From positions 1 to 64,000 of the forward strand of contig NZ_JYOO01000026.1 of NCBI RefSeq assembly GCF_000956595.1: a stretch of DNA of 64,000 bases. Reading direction: 5' to 3'. The notes under the pieces are model-generated. The model was not told the origin of the DNA. It was given only the letters and a program-made list of their open reading frames with translations, and did no database searches. Of the stretch, positions 1-8,567 are shown piece after piece. The position numbers were made by a program, and so were the translations under genes. Position 1 is the first letter of the stretch, and each line of letters begins with the position of its first letter. The DNA is from Priestia aryabhattai B8W22 (GTDB lineage: Bacteria > Bacillota > Bacilli > Bacillales > Bacillaceae_H).

Positions 1-8
1 ATGTCTAT

Positions 9-1388
9 TTATGATTGTTGAGCAAATGTTAACAGATACTCATCTTGCATTAAAACTTCGTAATCTTTTTCACCATTTCTTACGACGTGTACAGGGACTG
101 TTTTTGCCGGAAGTAATTCAACTGGCTCACGATAGCGTTTTGCTACTCCGTCAATAAGTTCGTTTACTAACTGCTCGTTACTCAGCTCACCCGCCTGATA
201 TTTTTCTGCAAGTGGTGTCATAACTTCTGCTAATACACTTGCATCGTTAAACCCTTGAATTTCGACTTGTACGACGTACGCATCATCTTCATCACTATAC
301 GCTGCATCTTTAATGGTATATTTTGTAGATGAAAGAGCTTTTAGAAAAGCGCTGCTTACTTCGTTTAACTGCTCGTCGGTTATATTTGAGCTCAATGATG
401 ATAAAGCACCTTTAAAATTCGTTTCAAAAAACTCTACAAAGGAACTCTTTTGGAACTCCCCTTTTTCTTTTACCTGTTTCTTATCTTGTTGATTCGGATG
501 TTTAGCAGCAAATTGATCTGTATTTTGATAAACAGTTGCTTGAATTAAAGCATCCACGTATTGTCCCGCTTCCTTCGCATAAGCAGCTTGCTTTTCTTTA
601 CTTGGCGTTTCGGTGCTGCTATCTGTAGAAGCAGCACCGGCTTTTGCTTCCACTTTTGGTTTTGTTACATTGTCTAATCGGTTATATGTATACGTATACG
701 TTTGCTTAGACGTTGAATTTTCTGTTTTTCCGTCTACTTTAACTGAATACGACTGATTTTTTACTACTTTCTTTATTTGCTTCGTTTCTTTATCAATTGT
801 CACAACAAGCGAAAAATCTTTTCCTTTAATTTGCTCAAGGTCTACAGCGGTATCGCTGCCTTGATTTGTTATTTTATAATAAGCTTTGGCATCACCTGCT
901 ACAATTTTTTGCTTTTTGTCTTTGTCTCCGTTAAATGTTAATACATACTCTTTGTCTTTCTCGGTGACGTCAAATTCATTTGGAAGATTTTTATCATATT
1001 TTTGATAGTAGCGTATTGGATTTTGTTGAAGCTCCATGGCGTTATTAATTAAAGCCGTAACGTACTTTTTTTCTTCTCCCTGTACTTTTGTGTTTTCTTC
1101 TCCAGCCACGGCTAACGTTTCAGCACCGTCATGATACATCTTCAATTCTTCGCCGTTCATTTTTGTGTTTACATAGCCTGCTTTATTTTTGAAATCAAAC
1201 TCTTGTACTCCGTTTACTTGGTAATCAGAGGATCCTTCTTCTTTCCCCGTGACCTTCACTTGAACATTTTTCACCTTTTCTTGTGCTTCTTTTACGTCAC
1301 CCGTTAATTCCTCTGAAGACGGCATCCTACATGCCGAAAGCAATAGAGCGAATAATAGTGCTAAGCCTGTATTCATTATTTTTTTCAT
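9..1388 (-). CDS. DUF6612-type lipoprotein, two-domain
   Basis: A 459-aa surface lipoprotein. The signal peptide is MKKIMNTGLALLFALLLSAC with lipobox Cys20, so it should be processed by signal peptidase II and anchored to the outer face of the membrane. Residues about 30-245 form a beta-rich domain resembling the LppX/LolA-like fold of Bacillus DUF6612 proteins. A Ser/Thr/Ala linker follows (about 245-265), then a helical C-terminal domain resembling DUF5105-type lipoprotein tails. The ATG lies a normal distance after AAAAGGAG. No substrate or partner can be deduced, and the adjacent MaoC gene gives no clue. The family assignment is from memory of similar sequences; the lipoprotein nature is certain. 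Confidence 0.85.
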   Translation of the reverse strand: MKKIMNTGLALLFALLLSACRMPSSEELTGDVKEAQEKVKNVQVKVTGKEEGSSDYQVNGVQEFDFKNKAGYVNTKMNGEELKMYHDGAETLAVAGEENTKVQGEEKKYVTALINNAMELQQNPIRYYQKYDKNLPNEFDVTEKDKEYVLTFNGDKDKKQKIVAGDAKAYYKITNQGSDTAVDLEQIKGKDFSLVVTIDKETKQIKKVVKNQSYSVKVDGKTENSTSKQTYTYTYNRLDNVTKPKVEAKAGAASTDSSTETPSKEKQAAYAKEAGQYVDALIQATVYQNTDQFAAKHPNQQDKKQVKEKGEFQKSSFVEFFETNFKGALSSLSSNITDEQLNEVSSAFLKALSSTKYTIKDAAYSDEDDAYVVQVEIQGFNDASVLAEVMTPLAEKYQAGELSNEQLVNELIDGVAKRYREPVELLPAKTVPVHVVRNGEKDYEVLMQDEYLLTFAQQS

Positions 1389-1534
1389 ATAAGAACTCCT
1401 TTTTAAATATTTTTCCAGAAATAAGAATCTATGTACTTAATAAATACACAATTTTACCATTTAAAAAACCCAACTTTACTAAATTACCATATTTACATTT
1501 AAATGGTAACCAACAAAAGAAGGAAATTGCACAA

Positions 1535-1561
1535 TAAAAAAGTCACGAATCCGTGACTTTT
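1535..1561 (-). terminator. Rho-independent terminator of the MaoC gene
   Basis: The stem AAAAGTCACG/CGTGACTTTT has a 4-nt loop and is followed on the minus strand by a run of T. It lies about 40 bp past the stop codon of the gene ending at 1602. Confidence 0.8.
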
Positions 1562-1601
1562 CTAGCAACATTCATAACTTATTTTTGTTAACGTTTTCAT
1601 T

Positions 1602-1979
1602 TCAATCTCTAATAATTCCATTACTTGTCCCTATCAGTACTTCTTTACCTTGTTGATTTCGATATACTGATTTAATTTTCACTTTTTGAAAGCCATCTGC
1701 TTTTTCTACTTCAGTTAATATGCATTCACAGGTAACTGTATCTCCCGCAAAAACTGGACGAAGAAATTCACTCACCATTTCTCTTGCAATGTAGTTTAAG
1801 TCTCCTCCTATTTTTGTCCCAATACTAGCAGTCATAAGTCCATGTACCATTAGCCGCCCTTTTTCGTCACGTTCTATATGATGTTTGCCCCGGTCTCCAG
1901 TCATCTCCGCAAACTGCATGATTTCTTCCTCTTGAAACGTTCTTTGCCACGTAAATGTATCTCCTGCTTTACATTCCAT
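1602..1979 (-). CDS. MaoC-like hot-dog-fold dehydratase
   Basis: This 125-aa protein has the size and pattern of single-domain MaoC / (R)-specific enoyl-CoA hydratases: an N-terminal strand, a 'FAEMTGDRGKHH' segment in the position of the usual D-x4-H catalytic pair, the 'VHGLMTASIGTKIGG' helix, then 'PVFAGDTVTCECILTEV' and a basic last strand. The family hydrates 2-enoyl-CoA or related acyl thioesters. The helix motif usually reads D-x-N-P-x-H, and here it is altered (TGDRGKHH), so the exact substrate and even catalytic activity are uncertain. The start is supported by GAGGAGGG 5 nt upstream. It is transcribed alone with its own terminator. Confidence 0.8.
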   Translation of the reverse strand: MECKAGDTFTWQRTFQEEEIMQFAEMTGDRGKHHIERDEKGRLMVHGLMTASIGTKIGGDLNYIAREMVSEFLRPVFAGDTVTCECILTEVEKADGFQKVKIKSVYRNQQGKEVLIGTSNGIIRD

Positions 1980-2055
1980 CTTATCCCTCCTCTTAAGATT
2001 ATGACTTTACTTTTTAACTATATCACAGAAATGAATAGTCGTTCATTTCCACATC

Positions 2056-2091
2056 AAAAAAATAGCAGAATAAATATATCCTGCTATTTTT
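2056..2091 (-). terminator. Terminator of nei
   Basis: The stem AAATAGCAG/CTGCTATTT is followed by a T-tract on the minus strand. It overlaps the stop codon of the glycosylase gene. Confidence 0.8.
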
Positions 2092-2902
2092 GACAAGTAG
2101 GACAGTAATAAAGCCTTCTAGAAGCAGCCTGCACTTTTAAGATAGGCGTGCCGTCAATTCGGCAAGCTTCTCCTTCACGATTAAAAACCCAGTGGCGGTA
2201 TGCAGAGCGCTTTTGGCCTTTCTTTTTTAACGTTTCAGCAAGCTTTACATCGTTTGTAATGCCGCCTGTTTTATAGGACTGTTTTACAAGAGAAATGGTT
2301 GCTTCAGCTGCCTTTTTAAGCTGTTCTTCCGTGCAGTCTACTGGACGAGCTGCAGGATTAATTCCCGCTACAAATAGAATTTCACTGCGCAAATAATTTC
2401 CAATCCCAGCTATAAAGCTTTGGTCTAACAGCAGCGACGCCCATTTTCTGCGGTAAAATGGTTTAGAATAAAAACGATCTAAAAGCTCACCTGCCGTTAC
2501 TTCTTCACTTAAGATATCAGGACCAACTCTTGATACGAAAGGATGAGCTGGAACTTCTTCATCACGCAATACTTCAATATCAGAAGCGCTATAAAGCAGC
2601 GCTGATTTTTTTTCATTATGAATCGCAAGACGCAGCTGTCTGTTTGTAGATGGATAATTGTAAGATGAACGAACATACCATTTTCCATAAAGCTGATTAT
2701 GTGAGTAGATGGTATAGCCGTTGTCAAAACGAATAAGCATAGCCTTTCCTTTTGTATCTACTCTTTTAATGCGAGCTCCTGTTAATACTTCTTCATAGTG
2801 CTGCAAAGATGGAAAAGCAAACCATATCTCGCTGACGGGAAGACTGATAATCGCTTTTTCCACTTCGTCAGCTGCTCGTCTAATTTCTGGACCTTCTGGC
2901 AT
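2084..2902 (-). CDS. nei: Endonuclease VIII-type DNA glycosylase/AP lyase
   Basis: A 272-aa base-excision repair enzyme of the Fpg/Nei family. It begins MPEGPEIRRAADEVEKAI, and the next 60 residues (WFAFPSLQHYEEVL, KGKAMLIRF, YSHNQLYGKWYV) resemble E. coli Nei more than MutM. After Met removal, Pro2 is the expected Schiff-base nucleophile and Glu3 the general acid. The LLYSASDIEVL and GIGNYLRSEILF segments of the helix-two-turn-helix domain are present. I chose the ATG at 2902 because the catalytic Pro must be residue 2 and AAAGGAG precedes it; the open frame extends 22 codons further upstream. The C-terminal zinc finger reads C247-x2-D250...C267-x2-C270, so the second zinc ligand is Asp instead of Cys. 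Confidence 0.9.
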   Translation of the reverse strand: MPEGPEIRRAADEVEKAIISLPVSEIWFAFPSLQHYEEVLTGARIKRVDTKGKAMLIRFDNGYTIYSHNQLYGKWYVRSSYNYPSTNRQLRLAIHNEKKSALLYSASDIEVLRDEEVPAHPFVSRVGPDILSEEVTAGELLDRFYSKPFYRRKWASLLLDQSFIAGIGNYLRSEILFVAGINPAARPVDCTEEQLKKAAEATISLVKQSYKTGGITNDVKLAETLKKKGQKRSAYRHWVFNREGEACRIDGTPILKVQAASRRLYYCPTCQK

Positions 2903-3094
2903 ATAATGAAACTCCTTTCTTGCCTGACTTTCTTCATTTATTATTTCGGTTTTGTTTCTGCTTTGCAAGAAAGAAGCGGTTGAGTTCTTCTTTTCCTAAA
3001 AGAACCTTTAAATTATGCATGACGATTACTCTTATAGTAAAATGTTGATGGATAGTTCGTGTTTAACTTTAACCACACTGCTTTTGTCACAGCC

Positions 3095-4111
3095 TCATTT
3101 TTTAGATTCTCTCCACAATAAATAAAGAAAATACGGAGCGCCGATAATGCCAATGATTAATCCGGCCGGAATTTCAAGCGGAGGAGCAATTCCTCGCCCA
3201 ATCAAATCTGCTGCTAGTACAAATAAAGCGCCAAGCAAAGCGGCTGTAGGAATTAGTTGTTTATGTCTCGGTCCCACTAACCGTTTGGCCACATGAGGAA
3301 TAATAAGCCCTACAAATCCGATGGTGCCAACAACCGATACAACAGCAGCCGTCATTGCCACTGCACTTGCTAGTAATACTAGACGAATTAACTCTACTCT
3401 AGCCCCTAGTCCTCGAGCCACTTCATCACCTAAATGAATTAAATCTAATCGGGCAGCTAACAGCCAAATCAGCGGTAATAATATAATTATCCACGGAAGT
3501 AAACCAATTAATTGATCCCATGTTCTTCCCCATAAGCTGCCGCTCAGCCAAATCAGTGCTGCATTTACGTTTGGGTTCGCTTTTGAAATTAACAAGTGAA
3601 TACCGGATGAACAAAAAGCGCTGACCGCTACACCTATTAATGCAAATCGAATAGGTTCTACTCCTTTTTTATAAGCAAGCAAATAGACGATTACAAAGAC
3701 AAGCGAGCCTCCTGCAAACGCAGCGGCTGATAAAACAGACGGGCTTGCTAAAGGCAGTAAAATAGTGACTGCAACAGCAGCTAATCCTGATCCGCTTGAA
3801 AGACCTAATGTATCTGGACTAGCCAGCGGATTTCTCATAATAGACTGCACGACGACTCCGGACACAGCTAGACCGATTCCCGTTAAAATAGCCAGCAAAA
3901 TACGAGGCAGGCGAAATTCTACCAAAATAGATGTCAAGTCAGGATCGCCAATGCCAATAAAAGACGTAATAATGTCTAGAGGAGGTATGTTAATGTCCCC
4001 TAAGCTAAGGCTTATCAAGCTCAGCGCTATAATTAAGACAGAAAGAATGATAAACAGGCCGACAGACTTGAATCGAGATGGCTGCTTTTTTGTTTTATTG
4101 ACAGTCTGCAT
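3095..4111 (-). CDS. yfhA: Siderophore ABC importer permease (YfhA-like)
   Basis: A 338-aa polytopic FecCD-family permease with about nine membrane segments. Family landmarks are 'EFRLPRILLAILTGIGLAVSGVVVQSIMRNPLASPDTLG' near the N-terminal third and 'GTIGFVGLIIPHVAKRLVGP' near the C-terminus, plus the EVARGLG ATPase-docking stretch. It is the third gene of a binding protein-permease-permease set matching B. subtilis yfiY-yfiZ-yfhA, which imports hydroxamate siderophores of the schizokinen/arthrobactin type; B. megaterium is known to make schizokinen. Only 6 bp separate it from the upstream permease. The cluster has no ATPase gene, so an ATPase encoded elsewhere (YusV in B. subtilis) must energise it. 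Confidence 0.88.
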   Translation of the reverse strand: MQTVNKTKKQPSRFKSVGLFIILSVLIIALSLISLSLGDINIPPLDIITSFIGIGDPDLTSILVEFRLPRILLAILTGIGLAVSGVVVQSIMRNPLASPDTLGLSSGSGLAAVAVTILLPLASPSVLSAAAFAGGSLVFVIVYLLAYKKGVEPIRFALIGVAVSAFCSSGIHLLISKANPNVNAALIWLSGSLWGRTWDQLIGLLPWIIILLPLIWLLAARLDLIHLGDEVARGLGARVELIRLVLLASAVAMTAAVVSVVGTIGFVGLIIPHVAKRLVGPRHKQLIPTAALLGALFVLAADLIGRGIAPPLEIPAGLIIGIIGAPYFLYLLWRESKK

Positions 4112-4117
4112 ATATAC

Positions 4118-5152
4118 TCATGCCTTCCTTTCTGTTTTTTTGCGTCTCGCTAAGTAAATAAAGTACGGCGTTCCAAGCAATGCTGTTACTGCACCTACAG
4201 GAGTCTCATACGGGTATGTAATAAATCGCGACAATACGTCTGCTAATAGTAATAAAGATGCACCAAGCAGCGCGCTCATTGGCAAAACAACTCGGTAATC
4301 TACGCCTATTAAATAGCGCACCATGTGAGGAACAACAAGCCCTACAAAGCCAATAGGACCCGCAATAGCCACTGAAACACCAGCTAATACAATCACGACA
4401 AATGCCGTGAACGCTCTAATGGCAAAGACTCGCTGCCCGAGTCCTCTAGCTACATCATCTCCTAAAGACAACAAAGAAGACGCTCTTCCCAAACCAAAGG
4501 CAACAAGCAGACCTACGATGCTGAAAGGAAGCAATACGTGAACATGTCCCCAATCCCGTCCAATAACTGAACCGGTGAGCCAGAACATAACGCCTTCTGT
4601 TTTGCTTTCATTAAAAATCAGCAGCGTTTGCGTGAGAGACATAAGCATACCTTGTATAGCAACACCTGTTAGAGCAAGTTTTACATCACTGTCGCCTCCT
4701 TTAATCAACGAACTCATGACGTAGACAATAACAGCAGCAAAGGTCCCTCCTAAGAACGCACCAAATACCCCGCCAATCATGCTTACACCCGGCACTAAAA
4801 CCGTTAAAAATACCATTGCTGCTGAGGCCCCGGCATTAATACCAAAGATACCAGGAGAAGCTAATGGATTTCTAGTTAATGCTTGCATCAGCGCTCCGGC
4901 GACCGCCAAGTTAGCACCAACAAATGCCGTTACCAATAAGCGAGGCAGGCGGACAGTTTGAATAATAGATTGTTCTTTTGACCCGTCAAAATTTAGTAAA
5001 GCTTGCTTAATCGTTCCAAAAGAAATATGTATAGAACCGATGGAAATAGATAAAAACATTGAAATCAGTAAAAGAATAATAACCGCAAGGAAAATAGCTA
5101 TTATACGAAGTGGAGATTTGTTTCTTTTGGATAAACCGTGAACAGCTTTCAT
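4118..5152 (-). CDS. yfiZ: Siderophore ABC importer permease (YfiZ-like)
   Basis: A 344-aa FecCD permease, paralogous to its downstream neighbour and expected to form a heterodimer with it. It has a basic N-terminus, then about nine membrane spans with 'TVRLPRLLVTAFVGANLAVAGALMQALTRNPLASPGIFG', 'GDDVARGLGQRV' (coupling helix) and 'GPIGFVGLVVPHMVRYLIG'. An ATG after GAAGGAGGCG fixes the start. It is separated from the binding-protein gene by 79 bp holding a terminator-like hairpin, so its expression may be lower than that of the binding protein. Confidence 0.88.
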   Translation of the reverse strand: MKAVHGLSKRNKSPLRIIAIFLAVIILLLISMFLSISIGSIHISFGTIKQALLNFDGSKEQSIIQTVRLPRLLVTAFVGANLAVAGALMQALTRNPLASPGIFGINAGASAAMVFLTVLVPGVSMIGGVFGAFLGGTFAAVIVYVMSSLIKGGDSDVKLALTGVAIQGMLMSLTQTLLIFNESKTEGVMFWLTGSVIGRDWGHVHVLLPFSIVGLLVAFGLGRASSLLSLGDDVARGLGQRVFAIRAFTAFVVIVLAGVSVAIAGPIGFVGLVVPHMVRYLIGVDYRVVLPMSALLGASLLLLADVLSRFITYPYETPVGAVTALLGTPYFIYLARRKKTERKA

Positions 5153-5187
5153 AGTAGACTGCGCCTCCTTCCATTTGAAAGTTCAAT

Positions 5188-5218
5188 AAAAAGAAAAAAA
5201 CAACCCCGCTGGATTGTT
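5188..5218 (-). terminator. Intercistronic terminator/attenuator between yfiY and yfiZ
   Basis: On the minus strand an 8-bp stem (AACAATCC/GGGTTGTT, one G-U pair) is followed by TTTTTCTTTTT. It begins about 13 bp after the yfiY stop and precedes the RBS of the permease gene. This arrangement usually gives partial read-through and an excess of binding protein. Confidence 0.7.
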
Positions 5219-5231
5219 CTTTTCCTCGTTA

Positions 5232-6176
5232 TTATTTGCCTTCAAATAATAACTTTTCTGCTTCATCTGCAATACCATTTGCACCTTGTACACTTCGGCG
5301 AAGAGACCATTTAAATACATCAACTTCATACACTTGATTATTTTTAACCGCTTTTAGCTCTTTCCATAATGGCTGTTTCGCTAAAGGCGTATGACCTTTT
5401 TCATTTCGCATAACAATGAGTTTGTCCGGATCTGCTTTTACAAGCTGTTCCATTGTCATTTTTACACTGTACTCTTTTGTAGGATCTGTTAATGCATTTT
5501 TGAAGCCCAATTGCTCAAGAACACCCGTTGTAAAGAAATTTGAAGTTCTAGCATTAATATTACCATTTGCATCAGCGATAACAAGTACATTGCCCGGATT
5601 TTTTGGCGCTTTTGCTTTTAAATCCTTCATTTTTTGCTTATGCTCTTCTATCACTTTTTCAACTTTTGCTTTCTTGCCAACTGCTTCTCCTACTTTTAAC
5701 TCTGTATTTAGTAAATCATCATAATTAGCATTTAAGTTTTTTAGTTCAATCGTTGGCGCAATTTTCGATAATTCTTTGTATACATTTTTATGGCGTTCTG
5801 AATCAGCGATAATCAAATCTGGCTTCAGCAGTTTAATCGATTCCAGGCTTGGCTGTGCTCGCGTGCCAACTGATTTGTATCCTTTGATTTCTTTTAGTAC
5901 ATCTTTATCAATAAGCTGTTCTGCTTTATCATCATCAGCTACTCCTACAGGTTTGATACCAGCATCTAACAATGCATCAATAAAACCTAACTCTAATACG
6001 ACTACTCGCTTTGGATTTTCTTTTACCTTTGTCTCTCCAAGCTCATGTTTGATCACTCTTGTTTTTTCATTTTTTTCATCAGCTGAATTTTCCTTATTCG
6101 TGCTGCTGCAGCCGATAAGCATTCCGATTGCCAGCATTGTAATAAAAACCAGCAGTCCTATTTTTTTCTTATTCAA
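5232..6176 (-). CDS. yfiY: Siderophore-binding lipoprotein (YfiY-like)
   Basis: A 314-aa extracytoplasmic solute-binding protein of the FecB/FhuD class. The signal peptide ends in the lipobox LIGC (Cys23). It then shows the two-lobe pattern with 'PKRVVVLELGFIDALLDAGIKPVGVADD' and 'LLKPDLIIADSERH', and later 'FKNALTDPTKEYSVKMTMEQLVKADPDKLIVM'. It delivers ferric siderophore to the two downstream permeases. The start is TTG at 6176, 8 nt after AGGAGG. A Fur-box-like dyad overlaps the promoter, so iron-repressed expression is expected. Substrate (schizokinen/arthrobactin) is inferred from the B. subtilis operon of the same order. Confidence 0.88.
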   Translation of the reverse strand: MNKKKIGLLVFITMLAIGMLIGCSSTNKENSADEKNEKTRVIKHELGETKVKENPKRVVVLELGFIDALLDAGIKPVGVADDDKAEQLIDKDVLKEIKGYKSVGTRAQPSLESIKLLKPDLIIADSERHKNVYKELSKIAPTIELKNLNANYDDLLNTELKVGEAVGKKAKVEKVIEEHKQKMKDLKAKAPKNPGNVLVIADANGNINARTSNFFTTGVLEQLGFKNALTDPTKEYSVKMTMEQLVKADPDKLIVMRNEKGHTPLAKQPLWKELKAVKNNQVYEVDVFKWSLRRSVQGANGIADEAEKLLFEGK

Positions 6177-6226
6177 ATGTCATTCCTCCTGCTTGTATCT
6201 TTATGTAGATAATTGACTCTTGAAAC

Positions 6227-6241
6227 TGATAATCGTTATCA
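6227..6241 (-). promoter_or_regulatory. Fur box upstream of yfiY
   Basis: TGATAATCGTTATCA matches the 7-1-7 Fur consensus TGATAATnATTATCA with one mismatch. It lies immediately downstream of the yfiY -10 element, where a bound repressor would block transcription. Confidence 0.85.
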
Positions 6242-6268
6242 TTATATCAGTTTTATCTATTTAAACAA
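6241..6268 (-). promoter_or_regulatory. SigA-type promoter of yfiYZ-yfhA
   Basis: The minus strand carries TTGTTT (6263-6268), a 16-nt spacer and TATAAT (6241-6246), abutting the Fur dyad. Confidence 0.75.
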
Positions 6269-6311
6269 GCTGATTCGTTATTTTTTAATTAAAAAATTGT
6301 ATCTATTCTAT

Positions 6312-6349
6312 AAAAAAGAAAGGACGCAGCAGGAGCGTCCTTTCTTTTT
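6312..6349 (-). terminator. Terminator of the HAD-hydrolase gene
   Basis: A 13-bp stem (AAAGAAAGGACGC/GCGTCCTTTCTTT) with a T-rich tail on the minus strand overlaps the stop codon of the gene ending at 6348. Confidence 0.85.
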
Positions 6350-7007
6350 AATCTTCAATACAAAGATACTGAATCACTTCTTTTAAACTTTTCTCTTTCA
6401 TCGATTCGATATGTAAGTGATATCTTTCGAATGACAGATGTTTAGTTAACGGATTTGGTACAATCACACAGCGCAAGCCTGCTGCCATGGCAGCTTTTGC
6501 TCCATTAGAAGAATCTTCAAATGCTAAAGCTTCAGAGGGTTCTACTCCTAGCTTTTCAATTGCATTTCGGTAAAGAGCCGGATCTGGCTTCACTTTTTCT
6601 ACATCATCGCGCGTTTGAATGACTTCAAAATAGTGCAGCAAATCTAGCTCTTTTAAAAATGCTGTTACCCAGTCGCGATATGAGCTGCTTGCTAAACCAA
6701 TTTTTAATCCAAGTTCTTTTGCTTCTGCCAGGTACTCTGCTACACCTTCTCGGGCTACTAATAATTTCATTTTTTCTTGATGACGTCTTAACGATTCTTG
6801 AGCCAGTTCCTCTTTCGTGAACTCATTGTTAAACTGCTGAAGCAAGTAATCGTAAAGTGCCGTAGCATCCGTTCCCACATAAGAAGCAAATGTTGCAATC
6901 GGCAGATCTACTCCCCTGTCTTCTAACATTTCGCGGTACACCTCGTACCACACTGATTCTGTATCAATAATTAATCCATCAAAATCAAACACAACTGCTT
7001 TAATCAT
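6348..7007 (-). CDS. HAD-superfamily phosphatase (YhcW-like)
   Basis: A 219-aa haloacid-dehalogenase-like hydrolase of the beta-phosphoglucomutase/phosphoglycolate-phosphatase subgroup. Motif I is DFDGLIIDTE (residues 8-17, nucleophile Asp8), motif II LASSSY, motif III Lys in VKPDPALY, and motif IV AFEDSSNGAKAAMAAG. The helical cap lies between motifs I and II. It resembles B. subtilis YhcW in length and sequence. The physiological substrate is a small phosphoester or sugar phosphate and cannot be narrowed from sequence. Transcribed as a single gene. Confidence 0.88.
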   Translation of the reverse strand: MIKAVVFDFDGLIIDTESVWYEVYREMLEDRGVDLPIATFASYVGTDATALYDYLLQQFNNEFTKEELAQESLRRHQEKMKLLVAREGVAEYLAEAKELGLKIGLASSSYRDWVTAFLKELDLLHYFEVIQTRDDVEKVKPDPALYRNAIEKLGVEPSEALAFEDSSNGAKAAMAAGLRCVIVPNPLTKHLSFERYHLHIESMKEKSLKEVIQYLCIED

Positions 7008-7120
7008 AATTTACCTACCTTTTTCTATCTTATCGTCCTTACATAGTAACACGTTCAAAATACGTAATCCATAAATGTGGCTTCCTTAATAAGATAGGCT
7101 TAAATAGGTGGTTTCTATCC

Positions 7121-8500
7121 TTACTTTTCTCCAACTTTCATCAAAGGTGACATTTCTTCTGTTTCCTTAAACTCAATGGAAGACAGCTGCCTTCTAAAAC
7201 CTTTCGTTGCATACACCAAATAAACTAAACCAGCAATCGCCCAGCCAATACCAAGTAAAAATGAATTGCGCTCCAAGTTAAGCCATAAGACGCCAATCGC
7301 CGCTGCTCCTAATAGTGGCATAACAATGTATGACCAAAAACCCTTAGCCGATCGGTGCTGCTTTTGATGAACAGCATAGTGCGCAATAACCGAAATATTA
7401 ACAAAAGAAAACGCAATGAGTGCTCCAAAATTAATAAATGACGTAGCCGTTGCCAGACTGAAGAAAATGGCAGTTGCTGATACAACTCCGACTAATACAA
7501 TATTTCGCGAAGGTGTACGCAGCTTAGGATGAACATAACCAAAAAATGACTGAGGTAAAATTCGATCGCGTCCCATTACGTATAATAAACGCGAAACGCT
7601 TGCATGCGATGACATGCCCGATGATAATGTGCCTGCGATTCCTCCAGCTAAAAAAACAATTTGAAACAGCGTACCGCTCACATACATAGCAATTTCAGGA
7701 GCGGCAGCGTCTGGATGCTTGAATCCTTCTAACGTTGGAAAAACCGCTTGAATAAAATAAGATGTGAGGGTAAACATGACTCCTCCAATTAACGCAACTA
7801 AAAAAATAGCTCGCGGAATCGTTTTTTTAGGATTGGGCGTTTCTTCTGATAACATAGCCACGGCATCAAATCCTAAATAGGAAAAACACATAAGTGTAGC
7901 TCCCGCTATGAGCCCTGATGACGTCATGTTTTGATTAAAAAAAGGCTTCATAGAAAAAAGAGTACCTTCCCCCATTCCGCCTAGCAAGGCTTTGATTGAA
8001 ACAGCAACAAACAATACTAAAATCGTCATTTGAAATATAACAAGAAACGTATTAAAATTGGCGGTGAAATTAACACTTCGTAAATTTAGCAGCGTAACGA
8101 TAATGACGAAGCTGACAACCCAAATCCACGATGGTACCGAAGGAAAAATAGATGATAAATAAATTTGAAAAATAAGTGCGTTAACCATCGGTAAAAAGAG
8201 ATAATCCATTAGTGCAGACCAGCCAACCAAGAACCCTAAATGCGGATTGATTGTCTTTTGCGTATATGTATAAGCTGACCCTGCATTTGGAAACACTTGA
8301 ATCATCTTTTTGTAGCTTACTGCCGTGAGAAGCATCCCGACAAGGGCTATGATATAAGACGTGGGAACGTGTCCATTCGTCATATCAGACGCAATCCCAA
8401 ACGTATCAAACACTACCATCGGAGTCATATATCCGATCCCCATTAATACAATCTGCCATAATTTCAACGACCTTTTTAATGTTACTGTTTCATGTTTCAT
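7121..8500 (-). CDS. APC-family permease, probable putrescine/agmatine importer
   Basis: A 459-aa, 12-helix amino acid-polyamine-organocation transporter. The first helix carries the APC signature 'LWQIVLMGIGYMTPMVVFDTFG', and the conserved helix 6-8 region reads 'CFSYLGFDAVAMLSEETPNPKKTIPRAI'. The layout resembles PuuP-type polyamine and related amine importers. The gene sits at the end of a cluster encoding agmatinase, putrescine aminotransferase and aldehyde dehydrogenase, and its upstream region carries the same palindromic operator found at the TetR gene of that cluster. Polyamine uptake is therefore inferred from context; sequence alone only supports an APC amine/amino acid permease. 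Confidence 0.85.
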   Translation of the reverse strand: MKHETVTLKRSLKLWQIVLMGIGYMTPMVVFDTFGIASDMTNGHVPTSYIIALVGMLLTAVSYKKMIQVFPNAGSAYTYTQKTINPHLGFLVGWSALMDYLFLPMVNALIFQIYLSSIFPSVPSWIWVVSFVIIVTLLNLRSVNFTANFNTFLVIFQMTILVLFVAVSIKALLGGMGEGTLFSMKPFFNQNMTSSGLIAGATLMCFSYLGFDAVAMLSEETPNPKKTIPRAIFLVALIGGVMFTLTSYFIQAVFPTLEGFKHPDAAAPEIAMYVSGTLFQIVFLAGGIAGTLSSGMSSHASVSRLLYVMGRDRILPQSFFGYVHPKLRTPSRNIVLVGVVSATAIFFSLATATSFINFGALIAFSFVNISVIAHYAVHQKQHRSAKGFWSYIVMPLLGAAAIGVLWLNLERNSFLLGIGWAIAGLVYLVYATKGFRRQLSSIEFKETEEMSPLMKVGEK

Positions 8501-8567
8501 TTATCTTCCCCCTTCTTTTATTAAGAACATTCTGACAATTAAATCCATAAATGCCTGTATTTCATTT

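Noticed and set aside
1283-1537. 84-codon plus-strand frame across the lipoprotein start
   Set aside because: It overlaps the signal peptide, RBS and a terminator region of the minus strand genes, with no RBS of its own.
3765-4157. 130-codon plus-strand frame inside the siderophore permease
   Set aside because: It is antisense to well-conserved FecCD coding sequence and has no RBS or recognisable product.
5776-6216. 146-codon plus-strand Ser-rich frame over yfiY
   Set aside because: Low-complexity antisense frame of the binding-protein gene; it also runs through the Fur-box promoter side.
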